64,000 nt of DNA from Rahnella sikkimica (GTDB lineage Bacteria; Pseudomonadota; Gammaproteobacteria; Enterobacterales; Enterobacteriaceae), in contig NZ_CP019062.1 of the NCBI RefSeq assembly GCF_002951615.1, forward strand, positions 3,410,001 through 3,474,000. Direction: 5' to 3'. The first letter of the stretch is position 1; every line of letters starts with the position of its first letter. Below, piece after piece: positions 7,796 to 17,571 of this stretch. The translations under genes and the position numbers were made by a program. The notes below the pieces were generated by a model, which did not search any database, had not been told where the DNA came from, and worked only from the letters and a program-made list of their open reading frames with translations.

Positions 7796-9505
7796 ATGTT
7801 CAGCATGGATACCCTGTTTCAGGATCTCGACCCGCAGCATAAAACCCCTTCCTGGCAACGCCGTCTCTTAAAAGCCCTGTTCCGCGAAAAAGAATTCCAC
7901 CGTTTTGCTGAACAACATCAGCATCTGAAGGGCATTGATATGGCCGAACAGGTGCTTGAGCATTTTGATATTCGCTGCGAACTGACGGAACGCGATCGGG
8001 AGCAAATTCCAAGCTACGGGCCGGTCGTTATCGTCGCCAACCACCCGATCGGCACGCTCGACGGGCTGGCATTATTGCACGCGGTGGCCTCTGTTCGTCC
8101 TGACGTCAAAGTGGTGGCCAACCAGATCTTGTCTCTGGTTACGTCCCTCGGCAGCCTGATGATCCCGGTCGATAATATGGGCAACCGCACCCGCCGTAAT
8201 CAGGTCACGCAGATGCAGGAACATCTGGCGAATCAGGGCGTGCTGATTGTGTTTCCGGCCGGTGAAGTGTCGCGCATGAGCTCGAAAGGTGTTCGCGACG
8301 GCAAATGGCACACCGGTTTTATCCGCCTCGCCGCCAAAGCGCGTGCGCCCGTGGTGCCGGTACATATCGGCGGCAGCAACAGCGCACTGTTTTATCTTAG
8401 CTCAATGATTTACCGCCCGCTCAGCACCTTATTGCTGGTTCACGAAATGTTCGGGCAACGCGGCAACAGCCTGACGCTGAAAATCGGCGCACGCATTCCT
8501 TATTCCAGCTGGCACGACGGGCAAATGACCGCAGGCGATCTGGCGGCGCGTTTCCGAAAACACGTTTATCGTCTTGGCAGCGGAAAGCCTGAGTTGTTTC
8601 ATACGGAAACGTCCATTGCCCGCGCCGAAGACCGGGCCGTGCTGAAGCACGCACTGGAAGCCAGTGAAGTGCTGGGCAAAACGCCCGACGGCAAAATGAT
8701 TTATCTCTATCGACGCCACGGCGAAGATTACGTCCCGATCCTGCGCGAACTGGGGCGACTGCGCGAAATTGCTTTCCGCGCCGTGGGTGAAGGCAGCGGT
8801 CGTCGCCGTGACCTCGACAGTTACGATGACGATTATTATCACCTGGTGTTATGGGATCCGCAGGCGCTGGAAATCGTCGGCGCTTACCGGTTTATCCCGA
8901 CCGCCGAGCAGGTCGCCAGCAAAGGTCTGAACGGCATTTACAGCCAGAGTTTGTTCCAGTATGGCCACCAGATGGATCCGATTTTGGCGCAGGGCATTGA
9001 ACTCGGGCGCAGCTTTATTCAGCCTGCTTACTGGGGCAAACGCAGTCTCGATTATTTATGGCTCGGCATCGGCGCATATCTGTCGAAATATCCGCAGACG
9101 CGTTACCTGTTTGGCCCGGTGTCAATCTCCGGCGGATTACCGCTGGCCGCGCGTGATTTACTGGTCGCCTTTTATCGCCTGTACTTCGCGCCCGCCCTGC
9201 CGCTGGCAACGTCGCGCCGCCCTTATCCGGCGTCGCTACCTGACGTGCTGGCACAGTTTTGCGGGGATGATTATCAGGAAGACTTGCAGCGCCTGAAACG
9301 TCTGCTGGCAAACCTCGGATGCAGTATTCCGGCGCTGTATAAGCAGTATTCAGAACTTTGCGAAACCGGCGGTGTGCAGTTCATCGATTTCGGCAGCGAC
9401 CCGGAGTTCAATCACTGCATCGACGGGCTGGTGCTGGTCGATCTCAGCCAGCTGAAACCCTCAAAGTTCGAACGCTATATCGCCGTGCATCAGGCTGGTT
9501 TCTAA
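7796..9505 (+). CDS. olsF: Bifunctional ornithine lipid synthase OlsF-like acyltransferase
   Basis: 569 residues with two acyltransferase halves. The N-terminal PlsC-like half carries ANHPIGTLDG (H83 and D89, the spaced H-D variant seen in OlsF proteins) and FPAGE (153-157). The C-terminal half (about 295-560) is a GNAT-like N-acyltransferase resembling OlsB (VGAYRFIP, ELGRSFIQPAY, LFGPVSISG). OlsF makes ornithine lipid in two steps, N-acylating ornithine with a hydroxyacyl-ACP and then O-acylating the product. These lipids can replace phospholipids under phosphate limitation, which fits the Pho box upstream. The ATG at 7796 has GGAGG 7 nt upstream. Confidence 0.85.
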   Translation: MFSMDTLFQDLDPQHKTPSWQRRLLKALFREKEFHRFAEQHQHLKGIDMAEQVLEHFDIRCELTERDREQIPSYGPVVIVANHPIGTLDGLALLHAVASVRPDVKVVANQILSLVTSLGSLMIPVDNMGNRTRRNQVTQMQEHLANQGVLIVFPAGEVSRMSSKGVRDGKWHTGFIRLAAKARAPVVPVHIGGSNSALFYLSSMIYRPLSTLLLVHEMFGQRGNSLTLKIGARIPYSSWHDGQMTAGDLAARFRKHVYRLGSGKPELFHTETSIARAEDRAVLKHALEASEVLGKTPDGKMIYLYRRHGEDYVPILRELGRLREIAFRAVGEGSGRRRDLDSYDDDYYHLVLWDPQALEIVGAYRFIPTAEQVASKGLNGIYSQSLFQYGHQMDPILAQGIELGRSFIQPAYWGKRSLDYLWLGIGAYLSKYPQTRYLFGPVSISGGLPLAARDLLVAFYRLYFAPALPLATSRRPYPASLPDVLAQFCGDDYQEDLQRLKRLLANLGCSIPALYKQYSELCETGGVQFIDFGSDPEFNHCIDGLVLVDLSQLKPSKFERYIAVHQAGF

Positions 9506-9515
9506 ATTCGAAAGC

Positions 9516-9556
9516 AAAAAAAAGCGCCCCGGATACACAAAAAGGGGCGCTTTTCT
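9516..9556. terminator. Bidirectional terminator between olsF and the FKBP gene
   Basis: AAAAGCGCCCC and GGGGCGCTTTT form an 11-bp stem around a 13-nt loop, with T runs on both strands. It serves two convergent genes. Confidence 0.88.
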
Positions 9557-9568
9557 TTTTAATGCGAA

Positions 9569-10513
9569 TTACCGGGCTTTATTCACATCCACCACCGAAA
9601 TGGTGTAAATAACAACAACGTTCGGCCCCTTATTATCCGCGTTTTCAACGGTGGAAGGCGGAATGACTACCTGAATCTCGCCGCCTTTGCGAATAAGCTT
9701 CACGCTGTCGCGCAGGACCGGCGGCATATTGGCCACGCGGAATATCTGATTAGCATTATCCACCTGCGGGCCATCAACAATTGTGCCGTCCACCAGTTTG
9801 CCCTGATAACTGACTTCAACCGTATCGGTATCCTTCAGCGCCTCGCCCTGACCTTTGTTTTTAACGAGATACAGCAGACCTTGTTTGCTTTTCTTCACGC
9901 CATCCTGTTTGGAGAAATCAGCCAGGAAGGCTTTATCTGCCGCACTTTTTTTATCGGCTTCCGCTTTCGTCAGAACTTTAACTTGTTCATCAAACGCCGT
10001 CAGCGTGGCATGAATGTCCTGATCGCTCATCTTCACCTGTTTATTAAACGTATCTGCGATACCCGCCAGCATGATGTTTTTATCCAGCGTGATGTGCAGC
10101 GCCTTCTGCTGTTGGATCTGATCTTCAATATAACGCGCCATCGCGACACCGCTGGCGTAAGCGCGTTTTTGCTCTTCGCTGTTTAAACTAAACTCGGGTT
10201 TCACCGGCGCTTTCGGTTCTTCTTTAACGGCAGGAGTGGCCGTGGCGGCCGATGTTGGTAACGTCGTCAGGGGTGCCGGGGTTTCAGTAACAGCAGGTGC
10301 CGGTACGGCAGCCTTATCAGACTCAGGCTTTTCGAGTTTTGCCGGAGCAGGTTCTGCAACAACGGCAGGTGCCGGTTTTTCAACGACTGCCGGGGAAGTT
10401 TCTGCGGTAACAGCAGGTGTCACAACCGGAACAGTGTCTTCTGCAACCGCTGCGCCAGAGAGCAACAGAATACCCGCAAGGCAGGCACCTTTTTTACGTG
10501 AAAGAGTAAACAT
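9569..10513 (-). CDS. Periplasmic FKBP-type (FkpA/Mip-like) protein with degenerate catalytic pocket
   Basis: 314 residues: a signal peptide (MFTLSRKKGACLAGILL to about A24), a long Pro/Ala/Val-rich linker (about 28-100), a Mip/FkpA-type N-terminal dimerisation region (about 108-195, EEQKRAYASGVAMARYI) and a C-terminal FKBP domain (about 205-314, LLYLVKNKGQGEALKDTDTV). Active FKBPs have EFD, a core Trp, AYG and a Phe. Here the equivalents are IVD, a Leu-rich segment, STVEN and an Ile. Prolyl isomerase activity is therefore doubtful, and a chaperone-only role is possible. FkpA-type proteins act as periplasmic folding helpers. Confidence 0.8.
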   Translation of the reverse strand: MFTLSRKKGACLAGILLLSGAAVAEDTVPVVTPAVTAETSPAVVEKPAPAVVAEPAPAKLEKPESDKAAVPAPAVTETPAPLTTLPTSAATATPAVKEEPKAPVKPEFSLNSEEQKRAYASGVAMARYIEDQIQQQKALHITLDKNIMLAGIADTFNKQVKMSDQDIHATLTAFDEQVKVLTKAEADKKSAADKAFLADFSKQDGVKKSKQGLLYLVKNKGQGEALKDTDTVEVSYQGKLVDGTIVDGPQVDNANQIFRVANMPPVLRDSVKLIRKGGEIQVVIPPSTVENADNKGPNVVVIYTISVVDVNKAR

Positions 10514-10734
10514 AATCAGCCTTTAGAAGGTAGAGAGGACCCGATGGGCACAATAATTTTCCCGCAGGTTATATGATTTAGAGGAAAGAAATATCTGATT
10601 TAGCGCAAAACAGGCGAAGAATAAAAATAATGTCTATATAAAACAATGACTTTTTCTGAATTTCAATATGTAAATATACTCATTCAAATAAAGGGAGTCG
10701 ATAACAAAAACCTAATACATTCATGTGGAAAATA

Positions 10735-11931
10735 TCAATGACACTTTCCACGGTAATCATCCGCCATAGCCATCCTCAAAAGGAGATCATGGCCAATGTA
10801 ATTACTCCAGTTAAAGGAGTTCTGTAAAACCACCACAGCATTCTGATGTTTTTTGTCAAAACCAATATAGCTGGAATAACCCCCGATATAGCCGACCTGA
10901 TAGGTAATGGTCTGATTGTTAATATGATCGGTTACCCAGGCAATATTGGCCGCTTCGATATTTCGCTGAAAATACACCTTTTCCGTGGCGCTGATAGCCA
11001 GATTAAGATCGCCGTTTCTGGAACCATCAATATGAGCGCGCAGGTACTTGAGCAGATCATCGACATTGCTGTACAGGCTGGCAGCGGCCACCATGTTATT
11101 GGAGAAATGCCAGTCAGGCACCACTTCGCCACGTGGGATAAATTTCGGCTGATCGCCTGCATGCCCGATGGCACGGTAAGGATAGTCTTTCAGGCGCGTC
11201 GCATAAAAACTGGTGTTATTCATCTTCAGCGAACGGAAAATAAAATCATAAGACAGTTGCTGGATGTCTTCGCCGGTTTTCAGTTTGAGAATGTAGCCCA
11301 ATAAAGCGTAGCCTAAATTGGAGTACTGCGGTTCCCGCTTCTCAGGCCTTTTAAACCCGGACAGATCGTTGACAACGGAATCGCTGTCCAGCTCATGATA
11401 GAAATTGTCGCCGGTGTAGAGATACCTGAGAAAGCTTTCCAGCATGTCTTTATTCATGTTTTGTCGTGGCAGACCGGAGGTGTGCGTCGCCAGTTGCAAC
11501 AGCGTGATGTTTTTTGCGTCTTCGCTCAGCGGAGTGTTTTTCGGCAGCAACTCGGAAAGTTTATCGTCCCAGCGGAGTTGACCTTTATTGACCAGCCCGG
11601 CCACCACTTCTCCCGTCACGCCTTTACTGACAGAACCGAGAGCAAACAGGGTTTCTCCGTCGATTTTGTAGCGGTTCGTGGAATTGGTGTAGCCGAAGCC
11701 CCAGGTTCTGGCCTCGCCGTTATTTCTGATAATGCCTATCGCCAGGCCCGCGGCTTTCTCTTTATTCTGATACTGGCGAACGATGCCATTGACCATTTCA
11801 TCGAGATCCTCCGTGCAGGCCAGCTTACGCACGGCATCGGGCTGTTCCTTCACCTGCATATCGGATAAGGTTCCGCAGGATGTCAGAAACAGGGGGAGCA
11901 AAATGAAGAAACAGTTAAATCCCCCTGTCAT
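10735..11931 (-). CDS. AmpH/class C beta-lactamase-family serine hydrolase, lipoprotein
   Basis: A 398-residue protein with a lipobox (LTSC19G), so probably membrane-anchored. The serine-hydrolase motifs are SxxK in GSVSKGVTG (about residue 99), YxN in YSNLGYALLG (about 204) and a degenerate third motif GYIGGYSS. The family includes AmpH-type DD-peptidases and esterases; the substrate is unknown. The start codon is 4 bp past the yhiN stop with only a weak ribosome site, so translation may be coupled to yhiN. It need not confer beta-lactam resistance. Confidence 0.82.
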   Translation of the reverse strand: MTGGFNCFFILLPLFLTSCGTLSDMQVKEQPDAVRKLACTEDLDEMVNGIVRQYQNKEKAAGLAIGIIRNNGEARTWGFGYTNSTNRYKIDGETLFALGSVSKGVTGEVVAGLVNKGQLRWDDKLSELLPKNTPLSEDAKNITLLQLATHTSGLPRQNMNKDMLESFLRYLYTGDNFYHELDSDSVVNDLSGFKRPEKREPQYSNLGYALLGYILKLKTGEDIQQLSYDFIFRSLKMNNTSFYATRLKDYPYRAIGHAGDQPKFIPRGEVVPDWHFSNNMVAAASLYSNVDDLLKYLRAHIDGSRNGDLNLAISATEKVYFQRNIEAANIAWVTDHINNQTITYQVGYIGGYSSYIGFDKKHQNAVVVLQNSFNWSNYIGHDLLLRMAMADDYRGKCH

Positions 11932-11935
11932 GTGG

Positions 11936-13144
11936 CTATTTCGCGCCTTTCGGTCGGGAAATCAAATCCTGCGCACACGCCCATGCCGAACTCCACGCCC
12001 ACTGGAAATTGTATCCGCCCAGCCAGCCGGTCACGTCCACGACTTCCCCGATGAAATACAGTCCCGGCACTTTTGCCGCGGCCATGGTTTTGGAAGATAA
12101 CTCTTTAGTATCAACACCGCCGAGCGTCACTTCCGCCGTGCGGTAGCCTTCGGTGCCGTTTGGCTGAACCTGCCAGTTTTGCAATTGCTCAACCAGTTCA
12201 GCCTGTTGCGGTACGTTCAATTGTTTGAGCGTAACGTCAGGCAACTGTCCGAGCGTTTGCTGGCATTCCACCAGACGCTTCGGTAACTGCATCGCCAGCG
12301 TATTTTTCAGGCTCTGGTTCGGGTGTTCCTGCCGCTGCGCGTTAAGAAACGCCGCCAGATCGACATCAGGCAGTAAGTTAACGCTCACAAACTCGCCAGG
12401 CTGCCAGTAGCTGGAAAGTTGCAGAACCGCCGGACCCGACATCCCGCGATGCGTAAACAGAATGCTTTCGCGGAATACGGTGCCATCCTGCGCGGTCAGC
12501 ACAGCGGGCACGGAGACGCCGGAAAGCGTCTGCAAATGGTCGAGCAGCGGTTTGTGCAGCGTAAACGGCACCAGACCGGCGCGCGTCGGTAAAACTTTCA
12601 GGCCAAACTGTTCGGCCAGACGATAACCGAAAGGCGAAGCGCCCAGCCCAGGCATCGAAAGTCCGCCGCTGGCAATCACAAGTGAGTGAGTGCTCACAGT
12701 TGAGCCATTCACGCTGATAATAAAGCCATCTTCACTTTTCTCAACGTCTGAAATCTCGCTGCGCAGGCGCACATCGACATTCCCGAGCTCACATTCTTTA
12801 TCCAGCAACGCCACAATTTGCGTCGCTGAATCATCACAGAAAAGCTGGCCGAGCGTTTTCTCGTGCCAGGCGATGTTGTAGCGGTTGACCAGATCAATGA
12901 AATCCCACTGGGTATAACGCGCCAGTGCGGATTTACAGAAATGCGGGTTTTCTGAAAGATAGGCCGCCGGTTCTGCATAAAGATTGGTGAAATTACAGCG
13001 ACCGCCGCCTGACATCAGAATTTTTCGTCCGGTTTTTTTGCCATTATCCAGCAGCAGAACCCGGCAGCCACCCTGTCCGGCCTGCGCTGCACAGAACATG
13101 CCTGCCGCACCCGCACCAATGACTACCACATCAACCTGTTCCAC
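11936..13144 (-). CDS. yhiN: NAD(P)/FAD-dependent oxidoreductase YhiN (HI0933 family)
   Basis: 402 residues, very similar to E. coli YhiN. The Rossmann motif GAGAAGMFCAAQ lies at residues 10-21, with GRKILMSGGGRCNFTN at about 38-53 and the C-terminal GEVVDVTGWLGGYNFQWAW block typical of the family. The physiological reaction is not known. The start is GTG at 13144 with AGAGAGG 6 nt upstream. It is divergent from pitA as in E. coli, and probably transcribed with the downstream hydrolase gene. Confidence 0.92.
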   Translation of the reverse strand: MEQVDVVVIGAGAAGMFCAAQAGQGGCRVLLLDNGKKTGRKILMSGGGRCNFTNLYAEPAAYLSENPHFCKSALARYTQWDFIDLVNRYNIAWHEKTLGQLFCDDSATQIVALLDKECELGNVDVRLRSEISDVEKSEDGFIISVNGSTVSTHSLVIASGGLSMPGLGASPFGYRLAEQFGLKVLPTRAGLVPFTLHKPLLDHLQTLSGVSVPAVLTAQDGTVFRESILFTHRGMSGPAVLQLSSYWQPGEFVSVNLLPDVDLAAFLNAQRQEHPNQSLKNTLAMQLPKRLVECQQTLGQLPDVTLKQLNVPQQAELVEQLQNWQVQPNGTEGYRTAEVTLGGVDTKELSSKTMAAAKVPGLYFIGEVVDVTGWLGGYNFQWAWSSAWACAQDLISRPKGAK

Positions 13145-13465
13145 TTTTGGCCTCTCTTTACGGAAATTTCAGCTACGTTTTAGACAGGGCTTACCCCTGT
13201 GCGAATGGGCTTTGACCGCATTGCGACGCGGATTGTAAGGGACAGACGCCCCTTAAACCAGTCAGGGAGGTGGTTTTCTGAACGTCGTAAGTAAATGTTT
13301 CAGAGCGTAAAGAGGGAATAACATTTTGATATTTAAAAATTTATTTGAAACAAACTCAAATATTGAACTGTTTTTAGTCAAAAAAATGTCATATTTTCCT
13401 TTTCCCATCACCCTGTTCTCGCAGATAATGCGCGGCGTTCATGACCACTAACTGGCGTAACAATT
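13145..13465. other. yhiN-pitA divergent intergenic region
   Basis: 321 bp, GC-balanced near yhiN and AT-rich near pitA. It presumably holds both promoters. I see only weak short inverted repeats (for example AGGG-CTTAC-CCCT near 13186-13198) and no gene. Confidence 0.5.
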
Positions 13466-14971
13466 ATGCTGCATCTATTTGCCGGGTTGGATATTCATAC
13501 CGGTTCGTTATTGATTCTCGCGTTACTGTTTGTTCTGTTCTATGAAGCCATTAACGGTTTCCATGATACGGCCAACGCAGTAGCAACCGTCATATACACC
13601 CGGGCAATGCGTTCGCAATTAGCGGTCGTGATGGCAGGGGTATTTAACTTCTTTGGCGTCCTGCTCGGTGGTTTGAGCGTGGCCTATGCCATTGTCCATT
13701 TACTTCCAACCGATTTGTTGCTGAATGTAGGTTCCGCGCATGGCCTTGCCATGGTGTTCTCTATGTTACTGGCGGCGATCATCTGGAACCTCGGCACCTG
13801 GTATTTTGGTCTGCCGGCCTCCAGTTCTCATACCCTGATCGGCGCCATTATCGGCGTAGGTTTGACTAACGCGCTGATGACCCACACGTCGGTGGTTGAT
13901 GCGTTAAACATCCCGAAAATGATCGGCATTTTCGCCTCACTGATTATCTCGCCGCTGGTGGGGATGATTATGGCGGGCACCATGATTTTCCTGTTGCGTC
14001 GCTACTGGAGCGGGAATAAGAAACATGCCCGTATCCACCTGACGCCTGCAGAACGTGAAAAGAAAGACGGCAAGAAGAAGCCGCCATTCTGGACCCGTAT
14101 TGGCCTTATTCTGTCCGCTATCGGCGTGAGTTTCTCGCACGGTGCGAACGACGGTCAGAAAGGCATCGGCCTGATCATGCTGGTATTGATTGGCGTGGCA
14201 CCGGCAGGTTTCGTGGTGAACATGAGCGCGACCGGTTACGACATTGCTCGCACCCGTGACGCCGTGACCCACCTCGGTCAGTACTATTCGCAGCATGTTG
14301 ATGCGGTGCCGCACGTTGTGGCGCAGACGCCTCTGGTGCCTGCACCGGACGTGAATATCGCGCCTGTTGAAGAAACAAAAGTGTTCCATTGCGACAGCAG
14401 CCACGCGCTTGATGCGATTGGCCGCGCGCAAACACTGCTGACCAATCTTCAGTCTTACAGCGACCTGGCACCGGAAGAACGCAGCCATATGCGTCGTCTG
14501 CTGATGTGTGTTTCTGATACTGCCGATAAAGTCGCTAAGCTGCCGGAAACGTCAGCGGCGGATAAACGCTTCCTCGGCGAGCTGAAAACCGACATTCTGC
14601 AAACCGTTGAATATGCGCCTATCTGGATCATCATCGCGGTTGCACTGGCGCTTGCGCTGGGCACCATGATTGGCTGGAAGCGCGTGGCGACCACCATCGG
14701 TGAGAAGATTGGCAAGAAAGGCATGACCTACGCACAGGGCCTGTCTGCGCAGATGACAGCAGCGGTTTCAATTGGCGTGGCCAGTTACACCGGTATGCCT
14801 GTTTCCACCACGCACGTGTTGTCCTCCGCAGTGGCGGGCACCATGATTGTGGATGGCGGCGGCGTTCAGTCTAAAACCGTGAAAAACATCGCGATGGCAT
14901 GGATTTTAACCCTGCCGGTGTCGATTGTTCTTTCCGGCGTGCTGTACTGGATTGCGCTGAAGCTTATCTGA
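13466..14971 (+). CDS. pitA: Low-affinity inorganic phosphate transporter PitA
   Basis: 501 residues (E. coli 499), a proton-coupled inner-membrane carrier for metal-phosphate. The two PiT signature repeats are visible: [15 protein letters not shown] near 28-42 and [13 protein letters not shown] near 224-236. About ten membrane segments flank a variable hydrophilic loop (about 260-370), where most differences from E. coli fall. The late block [17 protein letters not shown] is conserved. The ribosome site is weak. It has its own terminator. Confidence 0.95.
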   Translation: MLHLFAGLDIHTGSLLILALLFVLFYEAINGFHDTANAVATVIYTRAMRSQLAVVMAGVFNFFGVLLGGLSVAYAIVHLLPTDLLLNVGSAHGLAMVFSMLLAAIIWNLGTWYFGLPASSSHTLIGAIIGVGLTNALMTHTSVVDALNIPKMIGIFASLIISPLVGMIMAGTMIFLLRRYWSGNKKHARIHLTPAEREKKDGKKKPPFWTRIGLILSAIGVSFSHGANDGQKGIGLIMLVLIGVAPAGFVVNMSATGYDIARTRDAVTHLGQYYSQHVDAVPHVVAQTPLVPAPDVNIAPVEETKVFHCDSSHALDAIGRAQTLLTNLQSYSDLAPEERSHMRRLLMCVSDTADKVAKLPETSAADKRFLGELKTDILQTVEYAPIWIIIAVALALALGTMIGWKRVATTIGEKIGKKGMTYAQGLSAQMTAAVSIGVASYTGMPVSTTHVLSSAVAGTMIVDGGGVQSKTVKNIAMAWILTLPVSIVLSGVLYWIALKLI

Positions 14972-15000
14972 TAAACCTCTGCGTGCTCAGGCACGGAGGT

Positions 15001-15042
15001 AAAAAAGGCGGCCTTGTTCTGAGAACAGGTCGCCTTTTTTTA
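15001..15042 (+). terminator. pitA terminator
   Basis: AAAAAAGGCG...CGCCTTTTTTT stem with an inner CCT-GTTC/GAAC-AGG stem, ending in seven T residues, directly after pitA. Confidence 0.9.
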
Positions 15043-15082
15043 TTCCCTTTTTCACACATTCCTCACAACGATTTCAGACGTT

Positions 15083-15418
15083 TTAGTACCAGATCAGCAT
15101 CGCGATCATGCTCGTTAGTATCAATCCGACCAGTGCTGTCGTCAGGACAAACTGGCCACGAACTCGCTCACACCGGCGAATAAACTCAGGGTCGTGATGT
15201 TCAACATAGCGCTGAGCATAAATATAGCGAACCAGTCTTATTTGCTTGCTTGGCTGGCCGTGGGAAGTAAAGAATCCCCCGCCGTCCACATACTGATACA
15301 GCAACGGGTCACATCCCCGCAGCACCACCAGCAACCCGCGCAAAGACGAGTAATAACGCAGCATATTCACCACACACACAAAACATAAAGCCCAAAACAG
15401 CGCAACGGGACTGATCAT
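15083..15418 (-). CDS. uspB: Universal stress protein B
   Basis: 111 residues, the same length as E. coli UspB. There are two predicted membrane segments, at the N-terminus ([18 protein letters not shown]) and the C-terminus ([19 protein letters not shown]), around a soluble middle. In E. coli it is an RpoS-dependent inner-membrane protein linked to ethanol tolerance. It is divergent from uspA and between pitA and uspA, as in E. coli. Confidence 0.93.
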   Translation of the reverse strand: MISPVALFWALCFVCVVNMLRYYSSLRGLLVVLRGCDPLLYQYVDGGGFFTSHGQPSKQIRLVRYIYAQRYVEHHDPEFIRRCERVRGQFVLTTALVGLILTSMIAMLIWY

Positions 15419-15754
15419 GATTCCCCCTCAAGGCGAACTGACACCGCGCAATGCCGCCCAAAATCTGCTGCACACCCGACGTTTCGCCCTGCCTTTCCGC
15501 GATTTCACACCCCAGGCTAGATTCGCCCGCCCTCTTTTCTTATCACAGAAAAATGCTTTAGCAGGAGAAGCCTGCATTATTGAGTGTAGGAAACGAATCT
15601 GTAACTGTTCATATTATTTGTATCTATAGTTTGTCAGATTCGGAAATGGGATCCGTATGCTTGATTTCTTTAACCATTTTGGGGCTATACTTAACCCATA
15701 AGATTCGCATGATGCTGATATTGCTATTAACCGACTTATGGAAGGAGTTTTCTT
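15419..15754. other. uspB-uspA divergent intergenic region
   Basis: 336 bp with promoters for both genes. A -10-like TATACT (in GGGGCTATACTTAACC, about 15686-15691) and the ribosome site GGAAGGAG lie upstream of uspA. A 70-codon open frame at 15417-15629 has no ribosome site or recognisable sequence and was not called. Confidence 0.5.
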
Positions 15755-16195
15755 ATGGCTTACAAACACATCCTTATCGCTGTAGACCTGTCACCTGAGA
15801 GCAAGGTTTTGGTCGATAAAGCCGTCTCCATGGCGCGTCCGTACAACGCCAAGGTGTCCCTGATCCATGTCGACGTGAACTATTCAGACCTTTACACCGG
15901 CCTGATTGACGTGAACCTGGGCGATATGCAGAAACGTATTTCCGAAGAAACGCACCACGCGCTGAACGAGCTTTCGCAAAACGCCGGTTACCCGATTTCG
16001 GAAACCCTGAGCGGCAGCGGTGATTTAGCGCAGGTGCTGGTCGATGCCATCAATAAATACGGCGTAGATCTCGTGCTGTGTGGCCATCACCAGGATTTCT
16101 GGAGCAAGCTGATGTCCTCCGCGCGCCAGCTGATCAACACAGTCCATATCGACATGCTGATCGTGCCATTGCGTGACGAGGAAGAAGAAGCGTAA
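15755..16195 (+). CDS. uspA: Universal stress protein A
   Basis: 146 residues matching E. coli UspA (144) closely, starting [16 protein letters not shown]. It is a soluble homodimeric stress protein of the non-ATP-binding UspA subgroup, induced in stasis and by many stresses. A strong GGAAGGAG lies upstream. In E. coli uspA is followed by dtpB and rsmJ. Here an IS element and a fimbrial operon occupy that space, and dtpB is absent. Confidence 0.96.
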   Translation: MAYKHILIAVDLSPESKVLVDKAVSMARPYNAKVSLIHVDVNYSDLYTGLIDVNLGDMQKRISEETHHALNELSQNAGYPISETLSGSGDLAQVLVDAINKYGVDLVLCGHHQDFWSKLMSSARQLINTVHIDMLIVPLRDEEEEA

Positions 16196-16262
16196 GACGT
16201 AACGTCTGCGCTTTGATAGGAGAGGTGCCAATAGCACCAACCCTTGTCAGTGAAGCTTTTGA

Positions 16263-16298
16263 AAAGGCCGTAACGTTATCCGTTATGGCCCTTTTTTT
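16263..16298 (+). terminator. uspA terminator
   Basis: GGCCGTAACG-TTAT-CCGTTATGGCC stem followed by eight T-rich bases. The IS element begins 6 bp further on. Confidence 0.9.
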
Positions 16299-16354
16299 AT
16301 CTGTGACCCGTCCTAAATAGCGTTGACACATTTAACTCGTATACTGAGGAAAAT

Positions 16355-16756
16355 GTGATGAACCAATATGTTAAACGCACTCAACGCGATTACCCTCTAT
16401 CCTTTAAATTGACCGTTGTCCAACAGGTCGAAAAAGGTGAAATGACTTACCGTCAGGCGCAAGACCGCTACGGTATTCAAGGCCGTTCTACTGTCTTGAA
16501 GTGGCTACGCAAATACGGTCAACTCGACTGGCTTTCCCCCTCTCCTGCAAGAACGTGTGGAGTTAACATGCCTAAAATGCCTCTTACTCCCGAGCAGCGA
16601 ATCAAAGAACTCGAACAGCAACTTGCTGAATCAGAAGTTAAAGCTCAATTTTTTGAAGCGGTTGTGAAGGTAATGAACACGGAGTTCGGAGCCAATCTGT
16701 CAAAAAAGCAGTGGGCTACATTATCACGCAAGCACAAGCGCCGGGACTCACAGTAA
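16355..16756 (+). CDS. IS3-family OrfA (DNA-binding transposase subunit)
   Basis: 133 residues. The N-terminal helix-turn-helix (YPLSFKLTVVQQVEKGE through GRSTVLKWLRKYG, about 11-53) recognises the IS ends. It is followed by a leucine-zipper-like coiled coil (about 72-100, EQRIKELEQQLAESEVKAQF). The gene overlaps orfB by 46 bp. A slippery sequence in codons 116-118 allows fusion to OrfB. Confidence 0.92.
   Translation: MMNQYVKRTQRDYPLSFKLTVVQQVEKGEMTYRQAQDRYGIQGRSTVLKWLRKYGQLDWLSPSPARTCGVNMPKMPLTPEQRIKELEQQLAESEVKAQFFEAVVKVMNTEFGANLSKKQWATLSRKHKRRDSQ
16702..16708 (+). other. Programmed -1 frameshift site (A AAA AAG)
   Basis: In the orfA frame this heptamer reads A-AAA-AAG, the canonical slippery sequence. 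Stepping back one base puts the ribosome exactly in the orfB frame, giving the OrfAB fusion transposase. Confidence 0.85.
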
Positions 16757-17571
16757 CGCGCGCGTGCCGGTTCATGGGGATTAGCCGACAAGCGTGGTAT
16801 CAGTCTTTGCAACGTGAGCGTACGCGAGAAATACAGGCCAAAAATATCATTGAACAAGTGACTACTATCCGGTTGCAACAGCCCAGGTTGGGAACACGTA
16901 AGTTGCATTACTTATTGCGACAGCAACCCGAACCTGCGCCGCACGTTGGCCGGGATCGCCTCTTCCAGATATTACGTTGCTCGCGGTTACTGGTAATGCC
17001 TAAACGGGCTTACCACAAAACGACAAATAGCCATCATCGTTTTTACCGTCACCCTAACTTACTGAAGTCAGGGGAAAATCAGGTTGTTGCCAGCCAGCCG
17101 GAGCAGGTATGGGTAGCGGATATTACCTACCTTCCAGTGCGTAATGGAACGGCATATGTCAGTCTGGTGACCGATGCCTGGTCGAGAAAAATAGTGGGAT
17201 ACCATGTGCACGAGAGTCTCCATGCGCATCATGTCGTCAGGGCATTTAAGATGGCGCTGAATAACAGGCGTACAAGCTCACCGCTGGTGCATCACTCGGA
17301 TCGCGGCGTCCAGTACTGCTCCGCAAAATATCAGGAATTACATGAACGACATGGCGTTATCTGCTCAATGACAGATGGATATGACTGTTATCAGAATGCA
17401 TTGGCAGAACGCGTAAATGGTATTTTAAAAATGGAATATCTGCTCGTTAAGCCGGAAGATATCGTGCAGGCAAGAAAGATGGTCATGGCGTCGGTGGAAA
17501 TCTACAACACCCGGCGTCCCCATCTGTCATTAAAATACAAAACGCCCGATGAAGTTCATCGGGCGTTTTAA
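16711..17571 (+). CDS. IS3-family OrfB (DDE integrase-type catalytic subunit)
   Basis: 286 residues as an independent frame, probably made mainly as OrfAB by -1 frameshifting. The retroviral-integrase-like DDE triad is visible in VWVADITYLPV (first D), HHSDRGVQYCS (second D) and NALAERVNGILKMEYL (E). An HTH_21-type segment (LGTRKLHYLL) precedes the core. The final codons lie inside a strong terminator hairpin. Confidence 0.92.
   Translation: MGYIITQAQAPGLTVTRACRFMGISRQAWYQSLQRERTREIQAKNIIEQVTTIRLQQPRLGTRKLHYLLRQQPEPAPHVGRDRLFQILRCSRLLVMPKRAYHKTTNSHHRFYRHPNLLKSGENQVVASQPEQVWVADITYLPVRNGTAYVSLVTDAWSRKIVGYHVHESLHAHHVVRAFKMALNNRRTSSPLVHHSDRGVQYCSAKYQELHERHGVICSMTDGYDCYQNALAERVNGILKMEYLLVKPEDIVQARKMVMASVEIYNTRRPHLSLKYKTPDEVHRAF
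17539..17569 (+). terminator. Terminator at the end of orfB
   Basis: AAAACGCCCGATGAA and TTCATCGGGCGTTTT are perfect complements of 15 bases separated by one base. The hairpin contains the last orfB codons and limits read-through into the fimbrial operon. Confidence 0.8.

Noticed and set aside
10735..11931. Beta-lactamase resistance gene
   Set aside because: SxxK and YxN are present, but the third motif is not KTG and the protein is a lipoprotein of the AmpH-like group; resistance is not supported.
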